This document shows, in pieces, positions 1-8,220 of a stretch of 64,000 nucleotides of DNA (its first letter is position 1; every line of letters begins with the position of its first letter). A program made the translations under genes and the position numbers. The notes beneath the pieces were generated by a model. The model worked only from the letters and a program-made list of their open reading frames with translations. It had not been told where the DNA came from and made no database searches. Source of the stretch: Chryseobacterium sp. (GTDB lineage: Bacteria > Bacteroidota > Bacteroidia > Flavobacteriales > Weeksellaceae); contig JAITUA010000001.1 of the NCBI GenBank assembly GCA_031286615.1, positions 16,237 through 80,236 on the forward strand. The letters run 5' to 3'.

Positions 1-642
1 ATCGGTATAACTTGTAGCCAGAGTGATGTTCGCATTTTTAAATACAGCATTTTCAAGCTGACGGTGCTTTTTATCTGAGCTTTTAGTTAGTTTCAGATGT
101 TTGTAATAAGAAATTTCTGTCCATGGATCACGGAAATCGGCAATCCATTTCAGGTCAGGTATTTTATTTTTAAGTCCTAAACCAATCAGATGAAGCGAGT
201 GGGGAGGACCTGAAGTCACAATCGTATCTATTTTATTTTCTTTCAGGTAATTTTCCAGAAACTTAATAGAAGGTGTTACCCAAAAAACTCTGGCATCAGG
301 AATAAAAAAATTTCCCCTTACCCAGATCGAAAGTTTAGATTTCCAGCTTTGATTTTTTCCTACATCAAACTGCCCTGCTTTAAATTTTTTATTGCTTTTA
401 TTCAGTTTTTCAGCCAGCTGATAAGGTTCCCAGATTCTGGTTTTTACCATCTCAATATTTTCAGGAACATCTTTCATCAGCGTTTCGTCCAGCAAAGGAT
501 AGCTTGGGTTTTCAGGGGTATAAATGATAGGTTTCCATCCGAAATCCGGCAGATATTTTGCAAACTTCAGCCATCTTTGAACACCAGGACCTCCCGCAGG
601 AGGCCAGTAATAGGTGATAATCAATATTTTCTTCTGTTCCAT
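1..642 (-). CDS. Glycosyltransferase, group 1/family 4-like, partial
   Basis: The reading frame begins at an ATG (complement of 640-642) and stays open to the left edge, so 214 N-terminal residues are visible and the C-terminal nucleotide-sugar domain lies outside. The start MEQKKILIITYYWPPAGGPG is the typical N-terminal Rossmann strand and glycine-rich loop of family 4 glycosyltransferases of Bacteroidota, followed by VQRWLKFAKYLPDFGW. A later TSGPPHSLHLIG and WIADFRDPW fit the acceptor domain. It probably transfers a sugar to a cell-surface glycan; donor and acceptor cannot be told. No signal peptide is seen, so it acts in the cytoplasm or at the inner membrane face. Confidence 0.85.
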   Translation of the reverse strand, partial: MEQKKILIITYYWPPAGGPGVQRWLKFAKYLPDFGWKPIIYTPENPSYPLLDETLMKDVPENIEMVKTRIWEPYQLAEKLNKSNKKFKAGQFDVGKNQSWKSKLSIWVRGNFFIPDARVFWVTPSIKFLENYLKENKIDTIVTSGPPHSLHLIGLGLKNKIPDLKWIADFRDPWTEISYYKHLKLTKSSDKKHRQLENAVFKNANITLATSYTD

Positions 643-655
643 TTTTTTATTTCTA

Positions 656-694
656 TGTCATTCTGAACGAAGCGGAGCGCAGTGAAGAATCTCA
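656..694. repeat. Left 39-base inverted repeat of GIY-YIG unit
   Basis: This 39-base arm (TGTCATTCTGAACGAAGC...) is matched by the reverse complement of 1010-1048 at 34 of 39 positions by my hand count. It overlaps the stop codon of the GIY-YIG reading frame. The two arms bracket that gene precisely, as the ends of a small mobile unit would. Confidence 0.8.
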
Positions 695-1000
695 TTCTAT
701 CTCTTCATTAAGAAATTTCCAATCTTGATTGAATTCTTTAATTAAGTTTTCTTTCTTTTGTCTGGTCCAGCCTTTTATTTGCTTTTCCCACTTTATTGCT
801 GTCTCAATGTCATTAAAATGTTCAAAATATATTAAATAAAAACATTTGTATTTTGAAGTGAAACTCTTTTCAATAGCTTCTGGATTTTTATGCCAATATA
901 ATCAGTTCTTTAAATCGTTGGTAACTCCTATGTATAATACTGTTTTTATTTTATTAGTCAGTATATAGACATAATAATTATGTGTACCTAACGTTTTCAT
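692..1000 (-). pseudogene. GIY-YIG nuclease-domain gene with internal stop
   Basis: Reading from the ATG at 1000, the frame gives MKTLGTHNYYVYILTNK...VLYIGVTNDLKN, then a TGA at 904-902, then continues in the same frame as LYWHKNPEAIEKSF... to a TGA at 694-692. The whole is about 102 codons, the usual size of single-domain GIY-YIG (UvrC N-terminal-like, YhbQ-like) proteins. In this family the position of the stop normally holds the conserved arginine of the N-D-L-x-x-R-L-x-x-H motif; a CGA to TGA change would explain it. Either the gene is dead or the stop is a sequencing error. It lies between imperfect 39-base inverted repeats and so resembles a non-autonomous mobile cassette. Confidence 0.8.
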
Positions 1001-1009
1001 GTTTGATTT

Positions 1010-1048
1010 TGAGATTCTTCATTACGCTATGCTTCATTCAGAATGACA
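1010..1048. repeat. Right 39-base inverted repeat of GIY-YIG unit
   Basis: This is the partner of the arm at 656-694, in opposite orientation, starting ten bases upstream of the GIY-YIG start codon. Differences between the arms are single bases spread through the middle; the outer 12 and inner 12 bases are identical. Confidence 0.8.
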
Positions 1049-1068
1049 TTGCGCAATATTATATTATT

Positions 1069-3609
1069 TTAAGCTTTTTGTTCAGCTAAAATTTCTTTTT
1101 TCTTGTTTTTGTTCATCCAGAAAATACCAAATGCTGACAACAGGATGAATAAGCCGAATGACAGCAGAGAAAGCCATTTTCCTTTTTCAATTACTTCAGG
1201 CTCAAATACCATTCTGATATGGTGATTTCCTGCGGGAACATGTACTGCACGAAGCAGGTAATCTGCTTTCACATAAGGAACCTCTTTCTCATCCACCAGA
1301 ACTTTCCATCCGTGAGGATAGTAAACTTCAGAGAATACTGCTAACTGAGGCGTCTTCGACTGAGATTTAAATTCAAGTTCGTTCGGCTGGTATTTTGTAA
1401 GATTGATAAATGCTGTGGAATCTGCCTGAAGTGGTTTGTTGTCGAAATATGATTTATCAGATGACGCAATAACTGCTGTTTTCTTGTTGTCAATAGTCCC
1501 GATGGATTTAATTTCCTGATTAGGAGTATCTACAAACTTTAAATCACTTACAAACCATGCATTCCCATTGGCTTTTGGGTTAGGAACTACCTGTGGCTGC
1601 TCTGGCCCTCCGAAAACCATGTATTTGGCGTTTAATAAGTTTAAAATATTAGGAGTTTTTACACTGTCTACATTATTGATGTATTCATTCAGTACGTCAT
1701 CGTATCTTCTTAGTTTTACGGCGTGGTAACCTCCAATTGATGCTTTAAAATAAGAGGTATTGGTTTCACTTGTCACACCCAGCGTCTGGTTGTAAATTCT
1801 GTAGTGTGTCTTGTCTTTTTCAGTGATTGTTTCCAATGTTTTGTTGATATTGACATTGGATAAAATGGATTCCAGATTAGGATTTCCCTGAACTTTTTCA
1901 GCCAGAAGATCTGAACTTTCTGTTTGGAAAGGATTTTCAGCAAAGATTTTATCTACGTAGTTTTCGTCATTCAAATAACGTTTGTTTACCGTCCAAAGAT
2001 CAAATAAACTTACAACTCCAATCACTACCAAAGCAATATTCTGATTAAGCTTTTTCTTTAAAGTTAAGAATAGGGCAGCAGCTGTAATCGCTACATAAAT
2101 AAATGCTTTTATGGCATCTATTCTGAACAGTTTATATCTTTCATCTACAAGATAATCCAGTAGGAAGGGAGGGAAGTAAGTCTTTTCGCCTTCTGTAGAA
2201 AAGCCTAATAATGATTTTCCGAAGATCAGAAGAATTAATAAAAATCCTAAAGTTCCACCTCCAACATACATAAGGATTTTCTGCTTGTATTCTTCAGTCA
2301 GTTTTTCGTCTGTGAAGAATCTGTATAGTCCCAGAATAGCAATTAGAGGGAATAATAATTCCACGACAACCAGAATTGAAGAAGGTGCTCTGAATTTATT
2401 ATAAAACGGAACATAATCAATAAAGAAGTCAGATAAAGGCATAAAGTTGCTTCCCCAAGCCAATAAAATAGTAAGGATAGAAGCGCCTAAGATCCAGTAA
2501 CGGTATTTTTTTCCGGCAAAGAAGAATCCTAATAAAGCAAGGAAACATACAATGGCTCCCTGATAAGCAGGTCCTGAAGTCCCCGGCTGATCTCCCCAGT
2601 ACGTCATTCCGCTGAAGCCTTTAGAAATTCTGTCCATTTCCGCCTGTGAGCCTACATTTTCCTGAACCAGTTCCTGAACTCTGTTCATCATTTCTTTTCC
2701 TTCCGGCTCCTGGCTTCCGCCACCCATCAATCTTGGGATGAAAAGATTTAAAGTTTCAAGCTGTCCATAGCTCCACATCAGCATACTTTCTTTATCCATT
2801 CCGGATTTTCCTGAAGTATGGCTGTCGTTATCTAAGATCTGTTTTCCACGAACCGTTTCTTTTATATACTCAGAATTGGCCATGATTCTTTGTGAATTCA
2901 TTCCAACTCCGATAATACATGATGCTGCAATAATTCCTGATGAAATAAGGAAATGCTTCATCGGTGTCTTTTTCTGTATTGCTCTGATCAGTTCAGATAA
3001 GAATAAAAATCCTAGTGCAAGGAACAGATAATACGTCATTTGCGGGTGGTTGGCAGCAATCTGAAGCCCCATAAAAAGAGTCGTGACAATGAACCCCCAG
3101 ATGTATTGTTTTCTGATATAAACCAGTAAAATTCCGGCTAACAGCGGCGCAAAATACTCAATGGTGTTTACTTTACCATTGTGCCCGGCTGCAATAATGA
3201 TATAAAAATAGGTGGAGAGTCCGAAGAAAGTAGCTCCTAAAAGCGCATACTTCCAGTTTCTGACTACCACCATTCCCAAAAGGAAAAAACCTGCAAACAG
3301 AAGGAAAAGATAATTGACAGGTCTTGGCAGGAAATTCAGATTGCTGTCGATTTTCTTGATGATGTCCCCTTTGAACTGGCTTCCCATCTGATAAGTTGGC
3401 ATCCCCCCGAACATGGAATCACTCCAATAGGTTTCATTTCCGGTATTTGCTCTGTAGTCGAGCAGTTCTTTCGCTCCTCCTCTATATTGCACAATATCGT
3501 GCTGGAAAAGTTGTTTTCCTGTAAATACAGGGGTGGAATATAAAAATGCTAAAACTATAAATACTACTAATGAAGCTGCAATATAAATGAAGTTTTTATT
3601 TTTTGCCAT
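1069..3609 (-). CDS. YfhO family multi-pass membrane protein
   Basis: An 846-residue protein with about a dozen hydrophobic segments, from the N-terminal FIYIAASLVVFIVLAFLYS to a last helix near residues 815-835 followed by a lysine-rich cytoplasmic tail. The layout of a long polytopic N-terminal half, a large extracytoplasmic region from about 560 to 800 and a final helix is that of the YfhO family, which is related to GT-C glycosyltransferases and implicated in decorating teichoic acids or other envelope glycans in Firmicutes. The N-terminal loop has FQHDIVQYRGG, with the acidic residue expected of GT-C enzymes. The substrate in Bacteroidota is unknown. It is the last gene of a minus-strand run, 31 bases after the small membrane protein gene. 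Confidence 0.85.
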   Translation of the reverse strand: MAKNKNFIYIAASLVVFIVLAFLYSTPVFTGKQLFQHDIVQYRGGAKELLDYRANTGNETYWSDSMFGGMPTYQMGSQFKGDIIKKIDSNLNFLPRPVNYLFLLFAGFFLLGMVVVRNWKYALLGATFFGLSTYFYIIIAAGHNGKVNTIEYFAPLLAGILLVYIRKQYIWGFIVTTLFMGLQIAANHPQMTYYLFLALGFLFLSELIRAIQKKTPMKHFLISSGIIAASCIIGVGMNSQRIMANSEYIKETVRGKQILDNDSHTSGKSGMDKESMLMWSYGQLETLNLFIPRLMGGGSQEPEGKEMMNRVQELVQENVGSQAEMDRISKGFSGMTYWGDQPGTSGPAYQGAIVCFLALLGFFFAGKKYRYWILGASILTILLAWGSNFMPLSDFFIDYVPFYNKFRAPSSILVVVELLFPLIAILGLYRFFTDEKLTEEYKQKILMYVGGGTLGFLLILLIFGKSLLGFSTEGEKTYFPPFLLDYLVDERYKLFRIDAIKAFIYVAITAAALFLTLKKKLNQNIALVVIGVVSLFDLWTVNKRYLNDENYVDKIFAENPFQTESSDLLAEKVQGNPNLESILSNVNINKTLETITEKDKTHYRIYNQTLGVTSETNTSYFKASIGGYHAVKLRRYDDVLNEYINNVDSVKTPNILNLLNAKYMVFGGPEQPQVVPNPKANGNAWFVSDLKFVDTPNQEIKSIGTIDNKKTAVIASSDKSYFDNKPLQADSTAFINLTKYQPNELEFKSQSKTPQLAVFSEVYYPHGWKVLVDEKEVPYVKADYLLRAVHVPAGNHHIRMVFEPEVIEKGKWLSLLSFGLFILLSAFGIFWMNKNKKKEILAEQKA

Positions 3610-3640
3610 GCTGGTTATTATCTTTTATTTCTTGGAATGT

Positions 3641-3871
3641 TTACCTTTTGTCCTTACTCTCTTTCACCTCTTCATAGTCTACAGTTTCTGCATCCCATTT
3701 AAGGTTCTGTTTGTTATTCTTATTTGAGTTGTGTATGTCCTGCTGTCCGTTGTTTTGATTATTGTTATTAAAACGGTAACTATAAAATGTCTTAAAGAAA
3801 ATCCTTTTCAGAATATTCCAGACAAAGAAAATAATAATGGCAGTGAGTACTAACTCAAGAATGTACTTCAT
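3641..3871 (-). CDS. Small single-pass membrane protein (DUF4834-like)
   Basis: A 76-residue protein with one N-terminal membrane helix (about residues 5-22), a basic patch KRIFFKTF, an Asn/Gln-rich linker and an acidic-basic tail ending DKR. This shape fits the short DUF4834 proteins that Flavobacteria often encode next to YfhO genes; the assignment is from memory of the family and not certain. Function is unknown. The close spacing to the YfhO gene suggests co-expression. Confidence 0.65.
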   Translation of the reverse strand: MKYILELVLTAIIIFFVWNILKRIFFKTFYSYRFNNNNQNNGQQDIHNSNKNNKQNLKWDAETVDYEEVKESKDKR

Positions 3872-3888
3872 AATGTTAAAATTTAAAG

Positions 3889-3922
3889 TTCAGGGTTTAC
3901 GCTTGAAAGAATAAACCCTGAA
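3889..3922 (-). terminator. Hairpin downstream of the DUF6263-like gene
   Basis: Arms TTCAGGGTTTA and TAAACCCTGAA (11 of 11 paired) around a 12-base loop, between the lipoprotein stop and the next start. On the minus strand it is followed by only a weak T-rich stretch, so it may attenuate rather than end transcription. Confidence 0.5.
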
Positions 3923-3936
3923 TGCATTTAATTCAG

Positions 3937-4986
3937 TTATTTAGCAGATGGGTTTACCATTACCGATGAATTGGAAACGCTTTTCATAGACTGAGATTGT
4001 TTTCCATCTGAAATGGTTTCTATCTGTGTCGTTTTTACGTTGATATTCTGATTGGTAATCCATCCTGTGCTTTCGTCAAACTTAATGGTTCCGTTCTGAA
4101 CCAGTTCACTACTCAGGCTGTGTGTAATAGGTCCCTGAGCTTTCTTTTCAGTTTTCTTAGGAATACCTCCGGTTACCGCAATTTCTGCTGCTCCGTTTCC
4201 TAAGCTTTTCATTACATAATTGGAGGTTACTTTTACAGCTCCGCTTGGATCTGCATTTTCGGAAGTAGACCATTTTTCACCAATTTTCACTCCTTTTTTA
4301 GGAATAATCATCAGGTTTTTATGGAACTGGTCTTTTAATACCTTTTCATTGAATGATTCTTTAAGGCTTGCCACAACGCTCGCTTTTTGATTGGCATCTT
4401 TGATAAGAGTCCCTACTGCATTGGAAACTTTTGTATAAACAGCATCAAATCCTGTGATAGAAATTACGTTACCTTTTGTATCCATTTTCATGGCAAGTTT
4501 GTTTCCGGTAAGTGCTTTGTTTACATTCCAGATCATTTTAAGATCATCTTCTTTAGGAAGAGCAAGTTTGGTATCTACCACTACTGTTTTTCCCTGTGCA
4601 GACTGAGAATTTCTTTTCGCTACAAGATTAAGGGTCATTTCGTATACATTCCCTTTAATATCATTTACTACAAAGTTCATTTCATCCGTAGATTCGCTGG
4701 TTGCAGTGATGGATTTTCCCTGAGGGTCCGTCATTGTTTTTACATCTCTCTGATAAGTGGTAAGAGGATACGTTTTCCCTTTTTCAAGCTTAAATGTCTG
4801 CGTAATAACTCCCGCAGAATCTTTGATAGCCGGATTTTCTGCAACTTTTGCTACAGAATCAGCAGGAACTTCTACTGTTACCGTTTTTCCGGTTTTAGGA
4901 TCTACTTTCGTTATTTTTGCTGTTTCTTTTTTACAAGATACAAGAGCTATTGATGATATAAGCGCAAGCGCTGCAATGTTCTTCAT
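3937..4986 (-). CDS. DUF6263-like lipoprotein
   Basis: A 349-residue secreted protein. A short hydrophobic stretch ends in LVSC, giving a lipobox with Cys18 as the likely acylated residue, and the following KKE is typical of flavobacterial lipoproteins. The body is beta-strand-rich with GEKWSTSENADPSG and FDESTGWI, which match my memory of the DUF6263 family; no enzyme motif is visible. The protein probably sits in the outer membrane periplasmic leaflet. It begins 13 bases after the serine hydrolase gene, so the two are likely co-transcribed. Confidence 0.7.
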   Translation of the reverse strand: MKNIAALALISSIALVSCKKETAKITKVDPKTGKTVTVEVPADSVAKVAENPAIKDSAGVITQTFKLEKGKTYPLTTYQRDVKTMTDPQGKSITATSESTDEMNFVVNDIKGNVYEMTLNLVAKRNSQSAQGKTVVVDTKLALPKEDDLKMIWNVNKALTGNKLAMKMDTKGNVISITGFDAVYTKVSNAVGTLIKDANQKASVVASLKESFNEKVLKDQFHKNLMIIPKKGVKIGEKWSTSENADPSGAVKVTSNYVMKSLGNGAAEIAVTGGIPKKTEKKAQGPITHSLSSELVQNGTIKFDESTGWITNQNINVKTTQIETISDGKQSQSMKSVSNSSVMVNPSAK

Positions 4987-4999
4987 TTGATTTTTAACT

Positions 5000-6121
5000 T
5001 TATTTTTTACTACTATTTCTTAATATATTGTCTGCAATATCATACAATTTTCCCTGAGATTCTCCATCTGACTCATTGGATAGTATAACCACTCCCATAT
5101 TTTTTGACGGACGTACCTGAAGCACGCTTGAAAAACCAAATGTACCTCCTGTATGAAAAACCGTTTGAGTTCCGTCTTCATTGGTATGCAATCTCCAGTA
5201 CAATCCGATTGCATCTCCTTCATTTTTTACAAGAGGAGTATGGGATCTTTTTACATAGGTATTGTTTTCATCCAAATGATACTGTATGTATTTCACCAGA
5301 TCTCCTGTTGTAGAGAGAATCCCGCCTGCAGGAGCCATAATTGTTGTGAAATTTCTGGGCATTACCTTTCCTTTTTCATTATAGCGAGTCAATAGCTGTG
5401 CAGAATTCGTACCAACAATGGTCTGGTTCATTTTCAGAGGCTTTGTAATATACTCTGAAAGTAAGTCTTCATAGCTTTTATGATACACTTTTTCCAGAAT
5501 ATCTCCGGCAATCTGCGTTCCCACATTAGAGTATTTATAATCTGTTCCGGGTAAAAAGCCTATTTTGGCCTGATGAAGATCTTCATAAAACTTCTTTTTA
5601 GAGTAGTTTTTATAAAAATCAGCTAATGCCATGGCAACAGAGTCCATTGGTTTTTTGAATGTTTCAGACTGATCCGGTAAGAATTGAGGTAACCCTGATG
5701 AATGATTGGTAAGATTACCGATTGTTACTGGATGCTTTTCAAATTCAAGATTAGGAAAATTACCATCCAGATATTTCCGGATATCATCATCCATTTTAAT
5801 CTTACCATCTTCTAAGGCATGAGCCAGAAGTGTTCCGGTAAATGTCTTACTGATGGATGCAATCTCATAAACACTTTTAGAGGTTGGAAGTTCTGGTATT
5901 CCTATTTCCGTTGTTCCATAATTATAAAAATAACTTTTACCATCTTTGAAAACACCTATTGAGAGCCCTACACGTGCAGGATTCTGCATATAAGTGAGGG
6001 CTTCCTTCTGAACCATTTTATCAAGCTCAGTGGTAAGGTGATTGTCGGTTGCAATATTTTTTGTCTGTGCATTCAATACAAATGGCACAAAAAATAATGG
6101 TAAAAGCAGTTTTATTTTCAT
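5000..6121 (-). CDS. Serine hydrolase of the class C beta-lactamase fold
   Basis: A 373-residue protein with a cleavable signal peptide ending LNAQ. It has the three motifs of the serine beta-lactamase/penicillin-binding superfamily: SISK (residues 89-92, nucleophile and general base), YSN near residue 197 and HTGG near 325. Members cleave or transfer amide or ester bonds in the periplasm, as D-aminopeptidases, esterases or peptidoglycan carboxypeptidases; which of these applies here cannot be read from sequence. Beta-lactam resistance should not be assumed. It starts two bases after the rlmB stop, so it is in that operon. Confidence 0.88.
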   Translation of the reverse strand: MKIKLLLPLFFVPFVLNAQTKNIATDNHLTTELDKMVQKEALTYMQNPARVGLSIGVFKDGKSYFYNYGTTEIGIPELPTSKSVYEIASISKTFTGTLLAHALEDGKIKMDDDIRKYLDGNFPNLEFEKHPVTIGNLTNHSSGLPQFLPDQSETFKKPMDSVAMALADFYKNYSKKKFYEDLHQAKIGFLPGTDYKYSNVGTQIAGDILEKVYHKSYEDLLSEYITKPLKMNQTIVGTNSAQLLTRYNEKGKVMPRNFTTIMAPAGGILSTTGDLVKYIQYHLDENNTYVKRSHTPLVKNEGDAIGLYWRLHTNEDGTQTVFHTGGTFGFSSVLQVRPSKNMGVVILSNESDGESQGKLYDIADNILRNSSKK

Positions 6122-6123
6122 GT

Positions 6124-6873
6124 TTAAGGATTTGGTATAGCAGTCATTTTCTGTCTTACCGCTTCATACAAAATCGCTCCACATGCTACAGAAACATTCA
6201 AAGATTGAGTTTTTCCTTCAATAGGAAGTTTAATTTTTTCGTCAGCATGGTGTAGGACTTCTTTAGAAATTCCTGTTTCTTCATTCCCCATAACAATAGC
6301 ACATGGCTCTGTAAGGTTGACGTCATAAATTAATTTCTGAGCTTTTTCACTGGCAGCATATACCGAAATTCCACTTTGCTGAAGGAAATCCACAGCATGA
6401 GCAAGATTGTTTTCTTTACATATTTTAATATTGTAAATAGCACCTGCAGAGGTTTTTATAGCGTCAGAATTAATAGGAGCAGCACCCTTTTCCGGAATGA
6501 TTATAGCATCAACACCTACACATTCTGCTGTTCTGCAGATTGCGCCAAAGTTTCTTACATCGGTAAGTCTGTCCAGAATCAAAAGAAAAGGTGTTTTTCC
6601 CTGTTCAAATAATTGTGGAACAATATCCTCCACTTTATGAAACGGTACATCCGAAATAAAAGCAACCACACCCTGGTGGTTTTTTCTAGTAAAACGGTTC
6701 AGTTTTTCAACCGGAACATAATTGGGACGGATTTTATTTTTCGCTAAAATTGCTTTTAGTTCAGCATAAATAGGACCTTGAAGTGCATTCTGCACAAAGA
6801 CCTTGTCAATCGTTTTTCCCGCTTCAATTGCTTCAATCACGGGACGCAGCCCGAAAATAAAATCGTCTTTCAT
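6124..6873 (-). CDS. rlmB: 23S rRNA (guanosine-2'-O-)-methyltransferase RlmB family
   Basis: A 249-residue SPOUT-class (TrmH/SpoU) methyltransferase. The N-terminal substrate-binding domain starts FIFGLRPVIEAI; the catalytic domain holds NFGAICRTAECVG (motif 1, with the conserved Asn and Arg), VMGNEETGIS (motif 2) and LNVSVACGAILYEAVRQ (motif 3 with the SAM-binding trefoil knot). The family methylates the ribose of a conserved guanosine in the 23S rRNA peptidyl-transferase region. The closely related TrmH tRNA enzymes cannot be fully excluded, but the FGLRPVIEAI N-terminus favours RlmB. Confidence 0.88.
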   Translation of the reverse strand: MKDDFIFGLRPVIEAIEAGKTIDKVFVQNALQGPIYAELKAILAKNKIRPNYVPVEKLNRFTRKNHQGVVAFISDVPFHKVEDIVPQLFEQGKTPFLLILDRLTDVRNFGAICRTAECVGVDAIIIPEKGAAPINSDAIKTSAGAIYNIKICKENNLAHAVDFLQQSGISVYAASEKAQKLIYDVNLTEPCAIVMGNEETGISKEVLHHADEKIKLPIEGKTQSLNVSVACGAILYEAVRQKMTAIPNP

Positions 6874-6899
6874 TGAGTTGTTTAAAATTTTATGTTTAA

Positions 6900-6929
6900 G
6901 GTTTAAAGTTCATCGTTTAAAGTTCAAGG
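6900..6929. repeat. GTTTAAAGTTC repeats beside the four-helix-bundle gene
   Basis: Two direct copies of GTTTAAAGTTCA(A/T) lie just past the stop of the four-helix-bundle gene. AACTTTAAACC and CCTTGAA, the reverse complements of parts of this block, occur upstream of that gene at 7355-7377. Confidence 0.5.
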
Positions 6930-6954
6930 CTTACTATGTAAAGTTTTGAATTTT

Positions 6955-7347
6955 TTAAGGTTTGTACTTTGTTCCTTTTAAATCTGTTGTATTTAAATAT
7001 TTTATAAAAGAGCTGATCTTTCTACTTAACGTTTCTGTCTGCTCAATTAATGTTTCGAATTTTTCCTGCGAAATAAAATTTCTGTCGAAGACCCGATACA
7101 ATTGTGATCTGGTTTCACCACATGAAGCTTTCGCAATAGAAAGAAATTGTATAGATTCTCTGTTACCGTTTCTTTCAAACCCTTCAGCAATATTATCCAT
7201 TACTGAGCCTGAGGATGCATCAATTTGATTACAAAGTTTAAAATTATTTTTAAGATTGGTAGATTCAATGATATGATAAACTTCATTGCAAAGCTCCCGG
7301 GACAACTTCCAAATCTCTAAGTCTTCAAATCTATTAATTGTCCCCAT
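6955..7347 (-). CDS. Four-helix bundle protein (23S rRNA intervening-sequence family)
   Basis: A 130-residue, fully helical protein of the S23/IVP family first found in intervening sequences of 23S rRNA. Diagnostic parts are FEDLEIWKLSRELCNEVY at the N-terminus, the central QIDASSGSVMDNIAEGFERN, and SIAKASCGETRSQLYR. Its biochemical role is unknown; solved homologues form pentamers with a basic face, suggesting nucleic acid binding. Copies are scattered through Bacteroidota genomes as solitary genes between repeats, as seen here. It sits between DinB and rlmB on the same strand. Confidence 0.9.
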   Translation of the reverse strand: MGTINRFEDLEIWKLSRELCNEVYHIIESTNLKNNFKLCNQIDASSGSVMDNIAEGFERNGNRESIQFLSIAKASCGETRSQLYRVFDRNFISQEKFETLIEQTETLSRKISSFIKYLNTTDLKGTKYKP

Positions 7348-7354
7348 AACGTTA

Positions 7355-7380
7355 AACTTTAAACCAAGAACCTTGAATCT
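7355..7380. repeat. AACTTTAAACC/CCTTGAA block upstream of the four-helix-bundle gene
   Basis: AACTTTAAACC (7355-7365) is the reverse complement of GGTTTAAAGTT at 6900-6910, and CCTTGAA (7371-7377) is the reverse complement of TTCAAGG at 6923-6929. The order of sub-blocks is not a strict mirror image, so this is a flanking repeat family, not a clean terminal inverted repeat. Confidence 0.45.
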
Positions 7381-7849
7381 AATACTTCTCTCCTAAAATT
7401 GCTCTTTTCTGTGCCATCACATATCCGTAGTGAAGGCTTTCATGCATATTGTTGAAGATAATGGCGTCCTGAATGCTTTTCAGATCCATTCCAAAACTTG
7501 TTGTGTAAGGAGTGTAGTCTGAGAAGAAATCACTGTCATAATCCTTCATTAAAATCTTCGAAGTTTCCGTAAGTAAAAATTCTAAATCTTCCACTTCCGA
7601 CTTCTGAACATTTAAATTTGGTAAGGTTCCTTTTTTATAAGTTTCGATCCAATATTTGTCAATACGGAAAGGATTTCCGCTTAAGTAATAGTGCAAAAGC
7701 TGCTGTGTAGCAACAGTATGGGCAATATTCCAGTAAATATTATTGTTGAAACCATCCGGAATCAGAATCAGATCTTCATGAGATGTGTTCTGAAGGATGT
7801 CTAAAAGGTTCTTTCTTACCTGTCTGTGCGCTTGAAAATGATAATTCAT
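7379..7849 (-). CDS. DinB family protein
   Basis: A 156-residue four-helix protein of the DinB/YfiT-like metalloenzyme superfamily. Three histidines in the expected helices can serve as metal ligands: His in WNIAHTVATQQ, His in NNMHESLHYGYV and a second His three residues later. Members include bacillithiol transferases and damage-inducible proteins; the specific reaction is not evident. It has its own promoter upstream (7870-7900) and probably leads the minus-strand run through the four-helix-bundle gene and rlmB. Confidence 0.82.
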   Translation of the reverse strand: MNYHFQAHRQVRKNLLDILQNTSHEDLILIPDGFNNNIYWNIAHTVATQQLLHYYLSGNPFRIDKYWIETYKKGTLPNLNVQKSEVEDLEFLLTETSKILMKDYDSDFFSDYTPYTTSFGMDLKSIQDAIIFNNMHESLHYGYVMAQKRAILGEKY

Positions 7850-7869
7850 TTTGCAAAATTTTTAATCAC

Positions 7870-7900
7870 CAAAAATAGTTTAATAAACTGGAAATGACAA
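7870..7900 (-). promoter_or_regulatory. Promoter of the DinB gene
   Basis: On the minus strand a TTG (7900-7898), a 20-base spacer and TATTTTTG (7877-7870) match the Bacteroidota housekeeping promoter. The -7 box ends 20 bases before the start codon. Confidence 0.6.
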
Positions 7901-8039
7901 TTTTTTTGGGTAAAGGATTGAAGTTAAAATTTTTTAACTATTAAGAAAAAGGATAGATTAAGGTTGTTTTTTTAAGAGATTTTATTGTTATTATGATGTT
8001 TTTAAGTTTATTGTTACAAACATATAAGGTATATATTTA

Positions 8040-8220
8040 TCTTGTCTCCTGTCTGAAGCTTTTAGATTTGAAAAAAGCTGTACAATTCAATCAGAATTTC
8101 GTAAAATTGCTGACAACTACAAGAAACACAACACAATCCGATAATCTGAAAGATTATCTACAGAGCTACATACAGATAAATTATAAAGGAAAAGCATCTG
8201 CAAAGATGCTTTTCCTTTAT
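8040..8220 (+). ncRNA. Candidate structured small RNA
   Basis: This stretch lies in a 674-base gap between divergent DinB and moxR. It has three consecutive hairpins: AGCTTTT/AAAAGCT (8057-8079), GATAATCT/AGATTATC with a GAA loop (8140-8158) and a perfect 15-pair hairpin with a GCAA loop at 8185-8218. An 80-codon frame covers 7993-8235, but its last third is the terminator hairpin and the translation resembles no family, so I favour RNA. I found no clear promoter on the plus strand. A 6S-type RNA of Flavobacteria is one possibility. Confidence 0.4.
8185..8218 (+). terminator. 15-pair terminator hairpin with GCAA loop
   Basis: AAAGGAAAAGCATCT pairs perfectly with AGATGCTTTTCCTTT. It is upstream of moxR and cannot serve DinB, which is transcribed away from it, so a plus-strand transcript must end here. 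Confidence 0.75.

Noticed and set aside
349-666. A 105-codon plus-strand frame
   Set aside because: It lies antisense to the glycosyltransferase gene and has the odd composition (Phe, Ile, Arg) typical of the complementary strand.
4387-4953. A 188-codon plus-strand frame
   Set aside because: It is antisense to a clear lipoprotein gene, is rich in Phe, Tyr, Cys and Arg, and resembles no family.
5000-6121. The serine hydrolase as an antibiotic-resistance beta-lactamase
   Set aside because: Only the general SxxK, YSN and HTGG motifs are present; these are common to esterases and peptidases of the same fold.
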